The position numbers and the translations under genes were made by a program. A stretch of 64,000 nt of DNA from Colletotrichum lupini. Its lineage: Eukaryota; Ascomycota; Sordariomycetes; Glomerellales; Glomerellaceae. Under the pieces are notes generated by a model that was not told the origin of the DNA, searched no databases, and was given only the letters and a program-made list of their open reading frames with translations. Shown here in pieces: positions 12,344-24,161 of the stretch; position 1 is the stretch's first letter; every line of letters begins with the position of its first letter. Where the stretch lies: assembly GCF_023278565.1 (NCBI RefSeq), contig NC_064676.1:7688001-7752000 (forward strand), in the 5' to 3' direction.

Positions 12344-13317
12344 TTATGCGACGAGCTCAACGACACCACCGGCCTCGGTGATCTTCTTCTCGGCCAGCTT
12401 GGAGACCCAGCGGGCCTTGACGACAATGGGGACCTCGGGGAGGCGGCCCTTGCCGAGGACCTTGGAGTAGCCGAAGGGGAGGAGGTCGATGACGGGGACC
12501 TTGTCGCCCTTGCCGGCGAGGTACTCCTCGCGCTTCTCAGCGGGGACGAGGGTCCAGAGCTTGTCCAGGTTGATGACGGGCTTCCAGAAGTGGCTGCACA
12601 GATGTTAGATGGGATCTCTGGGATATCAGGATTGGGGAACGTACGCTTGCTGCTTGTGGAAGTAACGCATACCAACCTTACCGAAGTAACCTGGAAGAGC
12701 GAGTTAGCAAAGCGGTCATAATGACATTGGAGAGATAGAAAACATACCGGGATGGTACTTGTCGAGGTTAGTGCGGTGGTGGTGCTGACCACCGGCCAGA
12801 CCACGACCACCGGGGTGCTTGCGGTGCTTGCCAACACGTCCGTGACCGGCGGAGACGTGTCCGCGGCTACAGAGAGAAAAAGAGAAAGTCAGCTTCCGGG
12901 TACATTTGGAAACGAAGACAATTCTCCCAGGATCGCAGAATGGCAGAGTTGGCGGTACCACGCCAGTCCTATCCTCACATCTCTGCGTGTTTCCGCGGAG
13001 AGGAAAGAGTCCAGAAGTAGTGTGATGACCTCCTTTTTGATGGGGAAGCAATGCTGACGCCCTTGTTTTCAACATGCTAAACCCCCTCTGAACCATCGCG
13101 CCTGCATGGCATAAAGCCAAAAAGACATCATTGTATGTGTTCCTTCTTTTTCATCCTTCCCATCCCTCACGACGGTTCGCTGGCCGTATCAAGCCATCGA
13201 AATAGACTGCGCGCGCGCGATACCGTCGACGAAGGATAAAGACCAGATTTATAGAGTCGGAGCGGAGCGGGATTGGTAGACGTACTGCTTGCGGGTGCGC
13301 GAGAATCGGGTAGGCAT
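12344..13317 (-). CDS. RPL28: 60S ribosomal protein L28 (uL15, L27a family)
   Basis: Four exons on the minus strand, 13317-13286, 12866-12748, 12690-12645 and 12593-12344, encode 148 residues, close to the 149 of yeast Rpl28. Introns are 419, 57 and 51 bp. The protein is a large-subunit ribosomal component. The sequence has the family hallmarks: a basic N terminus [20 protein letters not shown], then [38 protein letters not shown] and the end AGGVVELVA. Exon 1 is only 32 nt, ending inside a His codon, and the following 419-bp intron is by far the longest in the gene. Long first introns near the start codon are common in fungal ribosomal protein genes. The splice sites were set by frame and by agreement with the known protein. 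Confidence 0.95.
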
Positions 13318-13887
13318 GGCGTCGGCTGTGGGAGTGGTCGACTTTGGTGGTTAGTATCGCTGAGGAACTTCCTGTCAAAAAGTTCGCAAGCAGGAAATTT
13401 GTGATGGTGGTGGTGGCAGGCTGGCGGCAGAGCTTCGGGGAATTGGCGGGGCGGAGGGCAGCCAGCCCTAAGGTTGTTTCCCTGGCTCTGGACTAGCAAT
13501 GAGGGTATTATGTCAGCATCACATTCTCGCCTGCTCCTCTCAGTTTTTCCCAAGACCCCACTCTGCTGCAACCAGCCCGGTCCATTGCTCACCGAGCTCT
13601 TGACCTTTGCCTTGGACAGGACTGGTCCATGCCCCCTCCTCACCGAGGTGAGCTTGATTGGTTTGTTTTCTTTTGATGCTGGCCAATGCACCTGGCAACC
13701 GTGAGCACTTGCATCCCGCAAATGCGTGTACGTTCGTCGACGATCTATCTGACACTCAAAATACTGTAACCACGAATGTTTGGATGCTAGTTGCAAACGG
13801 AGCACCCGAGGCCTGAATCTCATCGCGTAATAGCTCGCTCCTAGGTCTTCAAGGCGCTTGCTTGCCTCTCTCTGATGTCACTTCGTC
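13318..13887. promoter_or_regulatory. Divergent promoter region, RPL28 / CHL1
   Basis: These 570 bp separate the start codons of the ribosomal protein gene (-) and the helicase gene (+). Open frames crossing it are short and lack coding motifs. No clear TATA box was seen. Confidence 0.5.
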
Positions 13888-16718
13888 ATGGCGGACAGCG
13901 CCCCCAGTGACATGACTGTCCCGGACGGCATTGACTTCAACCATCCTTACACACCTTATGATGTGCAGACTGATTTCATGAAAGCGGCTTATGGCGTATT
14001 GCAGCAGGGAAATGGACAGGTCGGCATCCTTGAGAGCCCAACAGGCACGGTGAGAAGTGATCAACAGCACTTCTAGACACCCAGGTGCTAACACCTCTTT
14101 TAGGGCAAATCGCTTTCGCTCATTTGCGCTTCGTTAACATGGTTGCGGAATCAGCGTGTTGAGGAACACGAGGCATCCCTCAAAGTCAACATGGACGATT
14201 TCAAGGATGAGCCCGACTGGATTGTGGAGCAAATGCTGCGCCGGAAAAGAGATGAACTCGCCCGCACCTGGGAAGAGCGAGAGAAGAAGTTGGAACAGAT
14301 CCGTCAAAAAGAACGGGCTATTGAAGCTCGCAGCGCCAAGCGACGCCGCTTTGACGATGGCCCCTCGAGATCGAAGCCTCGTGCTCTCGAAGTTGAGGAG
14401 GATGACGAATGGTTGCTTGATGAGCCAGACGCAGCCGGGTCGGCCAATGGCGGCGACGCCATGAGTGGTCTGAGCAAAGAGACAAAAGACATCCTGTCCA
14501 GGTTCGGCTTGGGAAGTCTCAACGCCGATCAAGAGGAGGACAAGGTCGAGGATGGAGTCAAGGTGCGCAGTGCCCCTGTTGTTGCCGGGTGCCATAGTAA
14601 CATGAATTACATCAGATATACTACACATCAAGAACGCACTCGCAACTCACCCAATTCATCCATGAACTGCGACGACCATCCTTCCCATCATCCGTACCTC
14701 AGTCGATTGTGCGACGCCAAAGTGAAGACGACCACCCTGCCAAAGAAGCAGTCAAACACCTGCCCCTATCGTCACGCCAGAAACTCTGCATCAACCCCTC
14801 CGTATCGCGCCTTGGCAGCTTATCCGCCATTAATGACCGTTGCGCGGAACTCCAAAAGCCAAAGTCAAAGGACAAGTGCCCTCACGTCTTGAAAGAAGAT
14901 AATATTGCCGAGACGCATCAGTTCAGGGACACCGCCCACGCCACGTTGCCTGACATCGAAGACCTGTATCATCTGGGGAAGAAGCTGTCCATCTGTCCGT
15001 ACTATGCATCACGCGCGGCGATTGCTGGTGCCGAGATCGTCACTTTACCATACCCCTTGCTGCTACAGAAGAACGCAAGAGATGCACTCGGCATCAAGCT
15101 AGAGGGCAACGTGGTTATTGTCGACGAGGCGCACAATATCATGGACGCTGTAGCCAACGTATATGCATCCGAGGTGAAGCTGAGCGAGCTGAGGAGGGCA
15201 CGACAGATGCTCGGTATCTACGTCAAGAAGTTTGGCAAGAAGCTGAAGGGAGAGAACCGAGTCATGGTCGGGCAGGTGGGCAGAGTCGTCGAGGGTCTCA
15301 GCGAGTGGATGGACGGGCAATTGAAGGTCAAGGTAAGTCGCAACGCTTGAGACCTTCTGTTCGCGTTGACTAACCTGTTGCAGAGTACCCAGGGCATCGT
15401 CGACTCCAAAGTTCTCCTCCGCTGCAAGGGAGTAGATCAGATCAATCTGTTCCGCCTGATTCAGTACATCCAGGAGTCAAAACTCGCCTACAAGATTGAG
15501 AGCTACGTAGCCCATGTCGAAGAGGAAGCCTCCGATGCAGGCCACGTCAAGGCATCACCGAGATCTTCCACGCCTGTCCTCCACATATTATCCTCCTTTC
15601 TGATATCTCTCACCAACCTTAGCTCCGAGGGACGCATTTTCTACGAGAAGCTCACTACGAACCCGCCAGATATCCAACTTTCCTACCTGCTACTGTCACC
15701 AACGCACGCCTTCTCAACCATTGCCACGAGCGCCAGAGCGGTCATCCTCGCCGGCGGCACTATGTCTCCTTTTGACGACTACAAGGACCATCTCTTTCCC
15801 TATCTTTCCACCTCAAAACTTACGACCCTCAGCTGCGGGCACGTCATTCCCCCCTCTAACCTCTGTGTCTGGACCCTGGCAGGCACACAGCCCGGCCCAA
15901 ATCGGGACACCAATTCCACATTCGAGTTCAGCTTCCAGCGCAGGGCTGACAAGGCCATGGTAAGCCAGCTGGGTCTGGCCATCTTGAACATGTGCAACGT
16001 CGTGCCTGATGGTGTGGTCGTGTTCTTCCCCAGTTATGGGTACCTCGATGAAGTCGTTGCAATTTGGGATAGCCGGACTGTTGGGGAGCCCAAGTCAATT
16101 TGGCAGCGCCTTCAGGAAAGAAAACAGGCATTCAAAGAAACCCGCGGCGGATCCAGCGACGAGGTGCTGGAGGCGTATAGCCAAGCCATTTTAGGTGATG
16201 AAACCGACAGACAACCGGGAGCGCCACCCAAACCTCGAGGTGCCCTGCTACTCAGCGTAGTCGGCGGTAAGATGAGCGAGGGCATCAACTTCTCCGATCG
16301 CCTGGGCCGCTGCGTCATTATCGTAGGTCTGCCATACCCAAACATCAACTCTCCCGAATGGAAGGCCAAGACGGAATACATCGAGAACACGGCTGTCCAA
16401 CGACTGACGGATCCCGCCGGCGCGACGAAGATGTCGAGAGACGAGGCGTTGGTGGTCGCGAAACAGGCGGCTAGGGACTTTTACGAGAACGCTTGTATGC
16501 GAGCCGTCAACCAGAGTATCGGGCGGGCCATCAGGCACATGGGTGACTATGCAGCCATCGTACTTGTGGATCGCAGGTATGGAACGGAGAGGATCCGGGG
16601 CAAGCTTCCTGGGTGGATTCGGGGCGGTATGAATGGTGATAGTCACGAGAAGGGGCTGCCTCAACTGATGGGAGCCCTGAGTGGGTTCTTTCGGTCGAAG
16701 AGGGCTGGAGCATCGTGA
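13888..16718 (+). CDS. CHL1: Chl1/DDX11-type iron-sulfur DNA helicase
   Basis: Exons 13888-14049, 14104-14562, 14616-15332 and 15384-16718 encode 890 residues. All three introns (54, 53 and 51 bp) are phase 0. The protein is an XPD-like superfamily 2 helicase needed for sister-chromatid cohesion and genome stability in the nucleus. Motifs are the Q-motif region YTPYDVQTDFM, Walker A SPTGTGKS (residues 50-57, interrupted at DNA level by intron 1), motif Ia YYTSRTHSQLTQF, four cysteines in the Fe-S segment (KLCIN, DRCAEL, DKCPH, SICPYY), DEAH at 377-380, and C-terminal VVGGKMSEGINFSD and QSIGRAIRH. A charged insert (about residues 75-200, rich in E, K, R) lies between motifs I and Ia, as in other Chl1 proteins. 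Length is close to yeast Chl1 (861). Confidence 0.95.
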
Positions 16719-18872
16719 TGGTTCGTTGGCGTCATTGGCATCATTGATGTGTACTATCTAGCGTATAGACCGTATCGTATATGCTCATGGGCTGGCGACT
16801 TTTCTGTCATGATGAATTCCACGTGAGGAAGCCAACTGAACCGAAGTACACGTAAGGTAGGAGCACCAGATAAGCCTCCCATCTATTCCCAGACCCCAGC
16901 CTAATCTTACCGGGCGTAAGGATGCACTCAGAGCGCAGCCCTGGACACTTAGCTAAGTACTGGGCTCCAACAATATCGATCTTGATCACGGGAGTCTCGA
17001 AACGACAGAAGTCGAGGCTGGCCTTATGAGGATCACGTGGCGTAGTAGGCAGCGTTGAATCATGTAGTTTCTGGTGCAACCCGGCAATTATAGTAATGTA
17101 TCGCAGACCGCGGCAGTAAACTGCAGGCGAGGAATGATGAATCATGGCATTGTATTCCAGGTCGAGCGGCGAGGCTATATAAAGACCGTCGAGTGCGTTC
17201 CTGTCACCAGCCTGCAGGCGGCACCCTAGGTCGGGGGATCAAGACAAACTAGCTGGGTGGTGGACTCCTTTTGGGCCCTTCATGTATCGCCGCATCTGTG
17301 TAGTACTAGAGTGTTCCCTCAAGTCTGGATGTGCAAAAGATTTATTTGTGGTGGTCAGGGGGTTTGCGAATTATTCAAGTTGTGTATCACGATTCTAAAA
17401 CATTTGACAAATAGTAAAAAAAGTTAAGAGATACTTGATGAAAGGACATTCCATCTAAGTCAATCTAGAATCGGCAATTATACAGTCACAAAAGGCGAAG
17501 CCACTAATTTGATAAAGGAACGACTTAACGTTGGCTTAAAGTATAGGAGAACATCGGCGGAAGGAGCTCCCGTCATTGACTCCCGGAGCGGCACTCCGGC
17601 GAATATTGCAAGCTCATTGGACGAGAGGCCTTCTGCTGTTATGTCAGCAGGGGGATTGTTATGTCAGCAGTCATACGGCACCAGTCCCCTGTGGCACCCC
17701 CACTTGATCCCCATAACGGTACCTTAGTGGCGTAAGCCGTAGTGAATCTCATTCTTGATTTTCCTCTTTCCATCCCACCTCAAATGCGACTGTTGCTGTT
17801 CAAATTCGCGGCCTCGTGTCACCCTACCGTAATTCGGTTGCCTGAAATGGCGTCTATCCCGTGACTCACTGCAACGAAACAATGAGGCTCTTGAGCACTG
17901 TTCATGAGAGCCGTCATGAGAGACGGACGGGCTATTGAACCAGCCACTCACTCACTGAACAAGAAGCTGATTGTCATGACTCTCAGAGATGTACACCAGC
18001 CCTCTCTGGCACTCGCAGCGGGAGCCGACGTGGCATAGCTACCTACCTACCTTACACCCCGCAGTCCTGGTGTTTTTGGGGTTCCATAGTGAGAATCCTA
18101 CGCTACCTCGTCTAGTATTCTCTGCATACGCCGTCTCGCCGCGATATCCACCGGGCCCCAATGAGCTGACGAGCTGACCTCAGTGACCTTGACCTGAGCA
18201 GGGCTTCGTCTTGTCGGTTATGTCACGCGTCGCGGTGACGGTTTGCAGCTTGCGGCTTGCCATGCATTCACCGCCTCATTTCGCCTCGTCTGGCCTGGCC
18301 TGAACAGCCTTGACTCTGAACAGCCTGCCTACCTGACCTTACAGACTGAACAAGCTGTCTTCCTGGCCTCGGACTGGTTGGTCGACTTTGATTGCACAGC
18401 TGCCCAAGTCTCCGCAAGCTTACTCGTACCTTACTACTTGTAGAGTACGAGGTAAGGTAGATCCACCCCTCGTCACTCCCGATCTCTCTCACGCACGTCT
18501 CACCACCACCACCACCACCACCACCTTCTTTTACCTTGCCTTGGTACTTTAAAGCAACTTGATCTTAGGTGCTTACTTCCTTAGTTGTAGCCACTCGGTC
18601 GCTCCCGCGCTCCTTCCGTTGCCTTAGCTTGCGGTTTCAACTTTTTTGGGCAGTTGCTTTCCCGTCCACCGTCATCTCGTCCCTGCCTCTTTTCAAGTAC
18701 CGCCTTAGGCCAATCTGAGCTGCAACTTCTGGCCGAAACCACACCCCGCCAAGTGGGTGACGAACTTCACTTCTACTACTCCTCCTCGTCCTCCTCCTCC
18801 TCCACTACTATTGGCGTTGTTGTGATTGCTTTGTCCTCTGCATCTTCACCTCGGAAGAAATCCCTTGCGAAT
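16719..18872. other. Intergenic region and long 5' leader of the NLR gene
   Basis: No coding frame was recognised. A TATATAAAG motif lies near 17176-17184 but no convincing gene follows it. Several ACCT tandem motifs occur, for example around 18040-18055, and a (CAC)8 run lies at 18501-18525. The last 200 bp is pyrimidine- and serine-codon-rich (TCC runs). It continues open upstream of the NLR start without an ATG, so it is best read as 5' leader. Confidence 0.55.
18501..18525. repeat. (CAC)8 microsatellite
   Basis: Uninterrupted CAC trinucleotide run in the presumed leader or promoter of the NLR-like gene, about 350 bp upstream of its start codon. Confidence 0.9.
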
Positions 18873-21800
18873 ATGGGCGGCTCCGATGCCATCGACCGGC
18901 GATTTGCCGACGTCCTAGACAAGGCTCAGAAACAGTATGCCGATTCCCAGGGGGGGATTGATCTCACGGCTTACATGAGCCCGCCCATCAAGTCCACCGA
19001 GGACCTCATGGGACTCATTGCCGACGAGAACAAAAAGTTTCAAATGTTTCGAGACAAGCGCAAATACATATTCGACCACCTAGCGGCCGCTTGCAAACCT
19101 CTCGAGATTGCCGGCGAAGCATTAGCAGGGGCGGCCGAAAGTGTTTTCCCACCAGGTCAGACCATCTTCGCAGTCGTCGCTTACCTTATCGATACCGCCA
19201 ATGGTATTAGAGAAAACTACGATGTCATCATTACTTTATTTGAACAGGTCAAGGACTTCACTATTAGATTCAGATTCTACGTCTCCGAGGAGATGTCATC
19301 CGAACTACAGGACAAGCTCGTCGAGGTTCTCGTCACCGTCTTCGAAATTTTCGTCATCGCCGCACACGAGGCAAAAATGGGCCGTCTCAAGCGCTTTGTC
19401 AAGGATTTGTTCGGCAAGGGAAGCAAGGTATCTGATGCCATGACGAAGCTGGCTTCCCTCACCGAGAGCGAAGAGCGCCTGGTCATCGCAGAAACCAGTG
19501 CTGGCGTCAAACGGTCCCTTTCAAATGAGCAGAAGCTCCTAGAAATGATGTCAAGAGTCGATGTCAACGTCCAGACCCTGCGCAACGAGACTCGCGTGCC
19601 CCAAACGAGAGAGCAAGCTCTTTCTTCCAATAGAGACAAACTCAAGAAGATTCTCCAACCCTCCGTTTACCCCGTGGATACCTATACTGCTCTAGACAGG
19701 ACGCGCACCGCTGGCACCTGCGAATGGATTCTGCAAGACCCTGCTCTCCAGGCTTGGATAGCTGGCGATGTTCGTTTCCTCTGGATTTCTGGAAATCCCG
19801 GCACAGGAAAGTCATACCTGACCTCTCGTATGGTGTCGTGGGGCCGAGATCTGCTCGACGAACAGCAAACTACCAGCATGATGGGTTACTTCTTCTTCCG
19901 CCAGAACAACCCTGAATCTAGATCCGTGGTCCAGGCTATCAAAGACATGGCATACCAAATCAGTGAGCAAGATGTCTTTTACGGCAAACAGCTCGTCCAG
20001 AACATCTCTTCCAGCGATGAGATCAAGACTGTGTCGAGCGCCTTTCGGAAATTACTCGAAGACCCCTGCAAGCCAGACAAATGGAAGAGACACATCTATC
20101 TCCTTGTGGACGGTCTAGATGAAGCCGAGTCGAGAGAAGTCACAGAGTTCTTATCATTGCTGTACGGCCTGAACAAGCAACAATCGACTGGAACAAGGGT
20201 GCAGGTTGCTCTGGTTGGAAGGAATACTCTTACAGAGGAAGTTCAGGAATCGATGGGAGACGAATCTATCAGCCGATCGCTTCTTGTCACACCCGACCGG
20301 AATGGGGCCGACATTGAGTCGTACATCAAGGAGGGCATCAATCATTCTCGCATTCTTCGAAGCTCCACACAGAAAGAAAAGGACAAAATCATCGATGCCA
20401 TGATCAAACAAGTCGACGGTCTTTTCATTCTGGCCAAGTTCATGTTGACTGAGATCAACAGAAACAGACACCTAACGGACATTGCCAACAGCTTGAAGAC
20501 CTACCCCAAGGAGATGAACGGAATGTTGACAAAGACCGTACTCGATTTCAGCACATCCTTCACCCAAAGAGATGCAGACGATCTGAACGAAATCTTGCGT
20601 TGGGTCTCGGTTGCTGAGATGGGCCTGACCCTCCAGCAAATCGAGTCTTTTCTGGCCCTTAAGATGGGAGACGCCCCGCTGGACCTTGAAGGATTACTGA
20701 GAGGCAAGCTCTCCTGCTTCTTCACACTCGAGCGGGAAGATGGGCTCTCGACAGCTGATCTCATTGAAAAGCACGAAAGAAACCCCCGGTTCGATTCCTT
20801 GGACACTGATGTAATCAGGGAGATTCAGTATGATTCAAAAAAGAGCACAACCTATGTCAGCTTCTTTCATGATTCCGTCAAGGAGTTCTTCCGAGGAGAC
20901 TCATCAACGAATCTCAAGGCACCTGGCGCGCAGTGCCCGTCCATTGGGTTCCATCTTGCCGACGCGAGACTGCACGTTCTCAAAACCTGTTTGCGGATCT
21001 TCACTGACCCAGCATACTTTACTTTGGGCAAGGATGGACTCTCTGCGCAAAGGTACGCTGCCTGGTACTGGCAAGAGCACTTGGACGACGTCGATGTCAC
21101 CGCTATCTCTAAATCTGAGAAGGCCGACATCGGCATACGTCTCTTCACCATGATGACCGACCCGGATATCCTTCTTACCTGGACGAACCTGTTTGAGGAA
21201 AGTCTCGACATCTGGACTGACCATAATATCGAGATTGTTTCTCAGTGGCTGAGAGATGCCGATGCCATAAGCTCTCTGACTCCGGAGCAGAAGGAGTGGA
21301 CCAAGTCGGCGACAGCAAGCCCTGCAAAACTGCTTGAACCTATGGGGAGGACGTTCGCCAAGGCTTGGCTTGGCGAAGGCTCTCGAGTATACATGACGAC
21401 GTTGTTCTGTTTCGGTGTCGTCCAGTCACTGCCGCTGCTGGAGGGGGGCGGCAAATGGTCTGATTCCGAATATCACTGGCAGGATGTGTCACTGGAAACG
21501 AGGATCCAGCAAGCCGCCGACTGGGCGAACCAACCTAAAACGGGACATTGGCTACGGAGAATCGGTAGTACTCTCTTGAACTTGGGAGAGCACACCAAAG
21601 CACTGGAATACTTCAATAATGCTTTCGAAAAGGATGGTAACAAGGCAGAAAGCTTTGGCCGAATGGGATTGTGTCACGGCCTGAATGGCAACTACGGAGA
21701 GGCCCTGAGACTACATCGTGAATGCGAGTCGTTGGAGGAGACGCGCATGGCTGAGGGTCTTTACACTACCGACCAGGAGGTTAAGGGTGCCAAATGGAGA

Positions 21801-23180
21801 CTCTACAGAAATCAGGCTCAGATTGCGGAGTGCTACAATCGCATGGGCCGCATCGACGAATCGATCGAGTATTGCCGCAAGGCTATGGACGTCTATGACG
21901 CCCCTGACTTTGAACCCCAAATCGCCTATATCAAGGTCCTCACCGAGAACAACCGTCTTCCAGAGTTGATGAAGCTCTCTGATGAAATGGATGGCCGGTT
22001 TTCGGATGCGGATAGAGGAAACTCTCGTTTCGTGCAATTCCTCTTGACCCAGATCCCCGATCCATCAATCAAGGACTGGTTTCCACAGGCGGCGGCTCGC
22101 GCAGATCCAAGGAGGACGGATGACTTGGCAGAACGCTACCGTAGTGCCATCCAGTCCGCGCAAGACGACCAAGATTCTTGGAAACAATTCTATCTGCAGA
22201 ACGCACTCGGCAACATCTTTTTGGCGGCGCAAGATTACACTACTCTTATCCCTATTCATGAAAGGATCTGCTTTCACGATTACAAAGCGAAAGGCAGTCT
22301 GCCTGTCCGGATCGAGTACATTGCTTCATTCAAGCAGCTTACCAGAGCATACTTCATCAAAGCGCTGGAGGCTGACCAGACATTGGTATCCGAAGCCAGT
22401 GGTCTATGGGTCAAAAAGCTGGAGAAGCTCATGCAGCAGCAGGAAAAGTACCAGAACAAGAATGTCCCGCTCCACATGGCTGGTTTCGACTTCAATGAAC
22501 CATCCATCTCCCTGATAGTGCTATACCGTCTGCGCAACAGAGACGAGGAATTACGGCAACTCGTCCACGGTCTTGTCTCTGAATGTCTCAAACTCTTAGA
22601 GGACGAGGAGCCTCAGAATGACGAGATCAGCATCCGCCACCTTCAGCGGTGTCTGCTTGCCGCCGGGGACGAAGACAATGCCAAAGCGTTATGGCAGTCG
22701 ACAAGAACCCCGTCGCTGTCTGCTACTATTTCTGGTCACTTGAAAGCTGACCGAAGACGATCGAGCTCGCCCAAGATCGGCGGGTTGTCACCTAGGATGT
22801 CGTTGTCACCCAACAGACGGAGCAAGCAAATATTCCTCCCGAAGATCTTCTCAGAAGGCAACGATGTATCTTGCGACCACTGCCTCAAGAGGTTTGAGCC
22901 GTCGGAAACGTTCGCAGTGTGTCGGTACTGCATCGACTTGAAGTTTTGCATGCCCTGCTTAGACGTCGTCAAGAGTCAGAAGTTTGAGCCAGGCCACACC
23001 TCGGTGTGCAAGCCCAGCCACGACTGGCTTATGGTGCCGCCCTTGACAGTCAATCTTCAGGCTAATGAGATTTTGGTTGATGGCCAGGTGGGCAAACTGG
23101 AGGAGTGGAAGTCAAGGCTACGGAAAGAGTGGGTAAAGACCAAGCAGGGTAACAAAGTAAAAGGGCTTGGAATAATGTAG
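18873..23180 (+). CDS. NLR-like STAND protein: Goodbye-like, NACHT, TPR-like, zinc-binding tail
   Basis: A single intronless frame encodes 1435 residues. The frame is open upstream but the first ATG is at 18873, so translation should start there (MGGSDAID). Residues of about 10-130 resemble the fungal STAND N-terminal Goodbye domain (IDLTAYM, then a long helical section with FRDKRKYIF). The P-loop NTPase has Walker A GNPGTGKS at 307-314 and Walker B LLVDGLDE at 410-417. Helical winged-helix-like sequence follows. Residues of about 880-1250 contain TPR-like repeats (for example KALEYFNNAFEKDG and GNYGEALRLHREC). The tail, 1334 to about 1390, has a CxxC-x12-CxxC-x5-CxxC-x13-H-x4-C-x3-H pattern ending HDWLMVPP and may be a ZZ-like zinc module. 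Such proteins are intracellular sensors in fungal nonself recognition, heterokaryon incompatibility or immunity. The ligand and output cannot be read from sequence. Confidence 0.85.
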   Translation: MGGSDAIDRRFADVLDKAQKQYADSQGGIDLTAYMSPPIKSTEDLMGLIADENKKFQMFRDKRKYIFDHLAAACKPLEIAGEALAGAAESVFPPGQTIFAVVAYLIDTANGIRENYDVIITLFEQVKDFTIRFRFYVSEEMSSELQDKLVEVLVTVFEIFVIAAHEAKMGRLKRFVKDLFGKGSKVSDAMTKLASLTESEERLVIAETSAGVKRSLSNEQKLLEMMSRVDVNVQTLRNETRVPQTREQALSSNRDKLKKILQPSVYPVDTYTALDRTRTAGTCEWILQDPALQAWIAGDVRFLWISGNPGTGKSYLTSRMVSWGRDLLDEQQTTSMMGYFFFRQNNPESRSVVQAIKDMAYQISEQDVFYGKQLVQNISSSDEIKTVSSAFRKLLEDPCKPDKWKRHIYLLVDGLDEAESREVTEFLSLLYGLNKQQSTGTRVQVALVGRNTLTEEVQESMGDESISRSLLVTPDRNGADIESYIKEGINHSRILRSSTQKEKDKIIDAMIKQVDGLFILAKFMLTEINRNRHLTDIANSLKTYPKEMNGMLTKTVLDFSTSFTQRDADDLNEILRWVSVAEMGLTLQQIESFLALKMGDAPLDLEGLLRGKLSCFFTLEREDGLSTADLIEKHERNPRFDSLDTDVIREIQYDSKKSTTYVSFFHDSVKEFFRGDSSTNLKAPGAQCPSIGFHLADARLHVLKTCLRIFTDPAYFTLGKDGLSAQRYAAWYWQEHLDDVDVTAISKSEKADIGIRLFTMMTDPDILLTWTNLFEESLDIWTDHNIEIVSQWLRDADAISSLTPEQKEWTKSATASPAKLLEPMGRTFAKAWLGEGSRVYMTTLFCFGVVQSLPLLEGGGKWSDSEYHWQDVSLETRIQQAADWANQPKTGHWLRRIGSTLLNLGEHTKALEYFNNAFEKDGNKAESFGRMGLCHGLNGNYGEALRLHRECESLEETRMAEGLYTTDQEVKGAKWRLYRNQAQIAECYNRMGRIDESIEYCRKAMDVYDAPDFEPQIAYIKVLTENNRLPELMKLSDEMDGRFSDADRGNSRFVQFLLTQIPDPSIKDWFPQAAARADPRRTDDLAERYRSAIQSAQDDQDSWKQFYLQNALGNIFLAAQDYTTLIPIHERICFHDYKAKGSLPVRIEYIASFKQLTRAYFIKALEADQTLVSEASGLWVKKLEKLMQQQEKYQNKNVPLHMAGFDFNEPSISLIVLYRLRNRDEELRQLVHGLVSECLKLLEDEEPQNDEISIRHLQRCLLAAGDEDNAKALWQSTRTPSLSATISGHLKADRRRSSSPKIGGLSPRMSLSPNRRSKQIFLPKIFSEGNDVSCDHCLKRFEPSETFAVCRYCIDLKFCMPCLDVVKSQKFEPGHTSVCKPSHDWLMVPPLTVNLQANEILVDGQVGKLEEWKSRLRKEWVKTKQGNKVKGLGIM

Positions 23181-24161
23181 ATGCAGACCATGGAGACGTG
23201 GCTGAATGTTGCGTGAGTGGCAATGCACGAGTGCTATGACGGCAACTTTCTCGTCAGAAAGGCCGTGCCGCCCGAGGGATTATTGCTCTGCGCTTTTATG
23301 TGTAGTATGATGATAGATTAGTGCTTAATAGCCGCACTTACAGTGCAGCATACCCAGTGCGATTGCGTTCAAAGCATTGTGGCTCTCTGTCCAACCTTTA
23401 AGCGCCGACATGAGTGCTGGATCCCACTCAACCCACGTAGACTCAGCTTCTGATATCATTACCTGACATCGAGGCAAGGTGTTCGCGGACCAAGGCCAGA
23501 ATCGAGCATGGGGTGCTGAGTGCTCCAAGTCAGTTCGCCGATGGAGACGACGGAAGAGCGGAGGATTGGAACAACTTGAATTTGGGAGCTCCAGCCTGGC
23601 AGGTCGGGTCTCGGAGCAGGGAATGGCAACATCTTAAGTAAGGTAAGGTAGGTAAGGTATTAGTAAAGGAGACGCGGAAAACCCGTCGACCTTTGTAGAA
23701 CGTGTTCTACCGCGGGACATGGGCAAATGAACCTCGGATTGGGCCCACATCCTGCTCACATAGGGGGCCGGTAGACTTCCGAAGCGGCCAGGCGCAGGTC
23801 CGTGACTGCGGGGCCGGCGGGCGGCATCACCGAGCAGAGGAAAGCTTAACAAAGTCTGAAAGTTACAACGGGAGACTGACTCGGGATGGATGACATCAGC
23901 GAGGGATATTCGGGTACGGGGCACGGGAGATCGTTCGGGTAGGAGTAGAGTTGCCGTGGAGCATCATCCAAAATGGGCTTCAAGTTGGTGCTGTTGAAGT
24001 GATGCTACCTCACTTGGTGTTACTGACCTTAGACTCGATGGACCGCGGCGATCATCACGGCCTCATCTTCAATAAGTCACTGAACGCAGTGGAACATAAT
24101 CCCAGTGGAAATGGTTTGTATTCATAAGTCATTTCTCGCACGAGAACCTCGGCCCACGAAA
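23181..24161. other. Convergent intergenic region with GGTAA-type repeats
   Basis: No gene was recognised between the NLR stop and the stop of the small secreted protein gene. A short run of AAGGTAAGGTAGGTAAGG units lies near 23637-23658. Similar motifs recur elsewhere in the non-RIPed intergenic DNA of this window. Confidence 0.55.

Noticed and set aside
12716..13120. Minus-strand frame of 134 codons in the first intron of RPL28
   Set aside because: It overlaps a real exon in another frame and the 419-bp intron. It has no motif of its own.
17176..17184. TATATAAAG motif as a promoter
   Set aside because: No plausible coding sequence or spliced gene follows within several hundred bases.
18654..18872. 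In-frame extension of the NLR with a Ser-rich segment
   Set aside because: There is no ATG in this stretch (it opens with TTG), and the sequence looks like a pyrimidine-rich leader. The ATG at 18873 begins a domain-like N terminus.
20780..20805. B-box-like GGTTCGATTCC sequence suggesting a tRNA
   Set aside because: It lies inside the NLR coding sequence and has no A box or cloverleaf around it.
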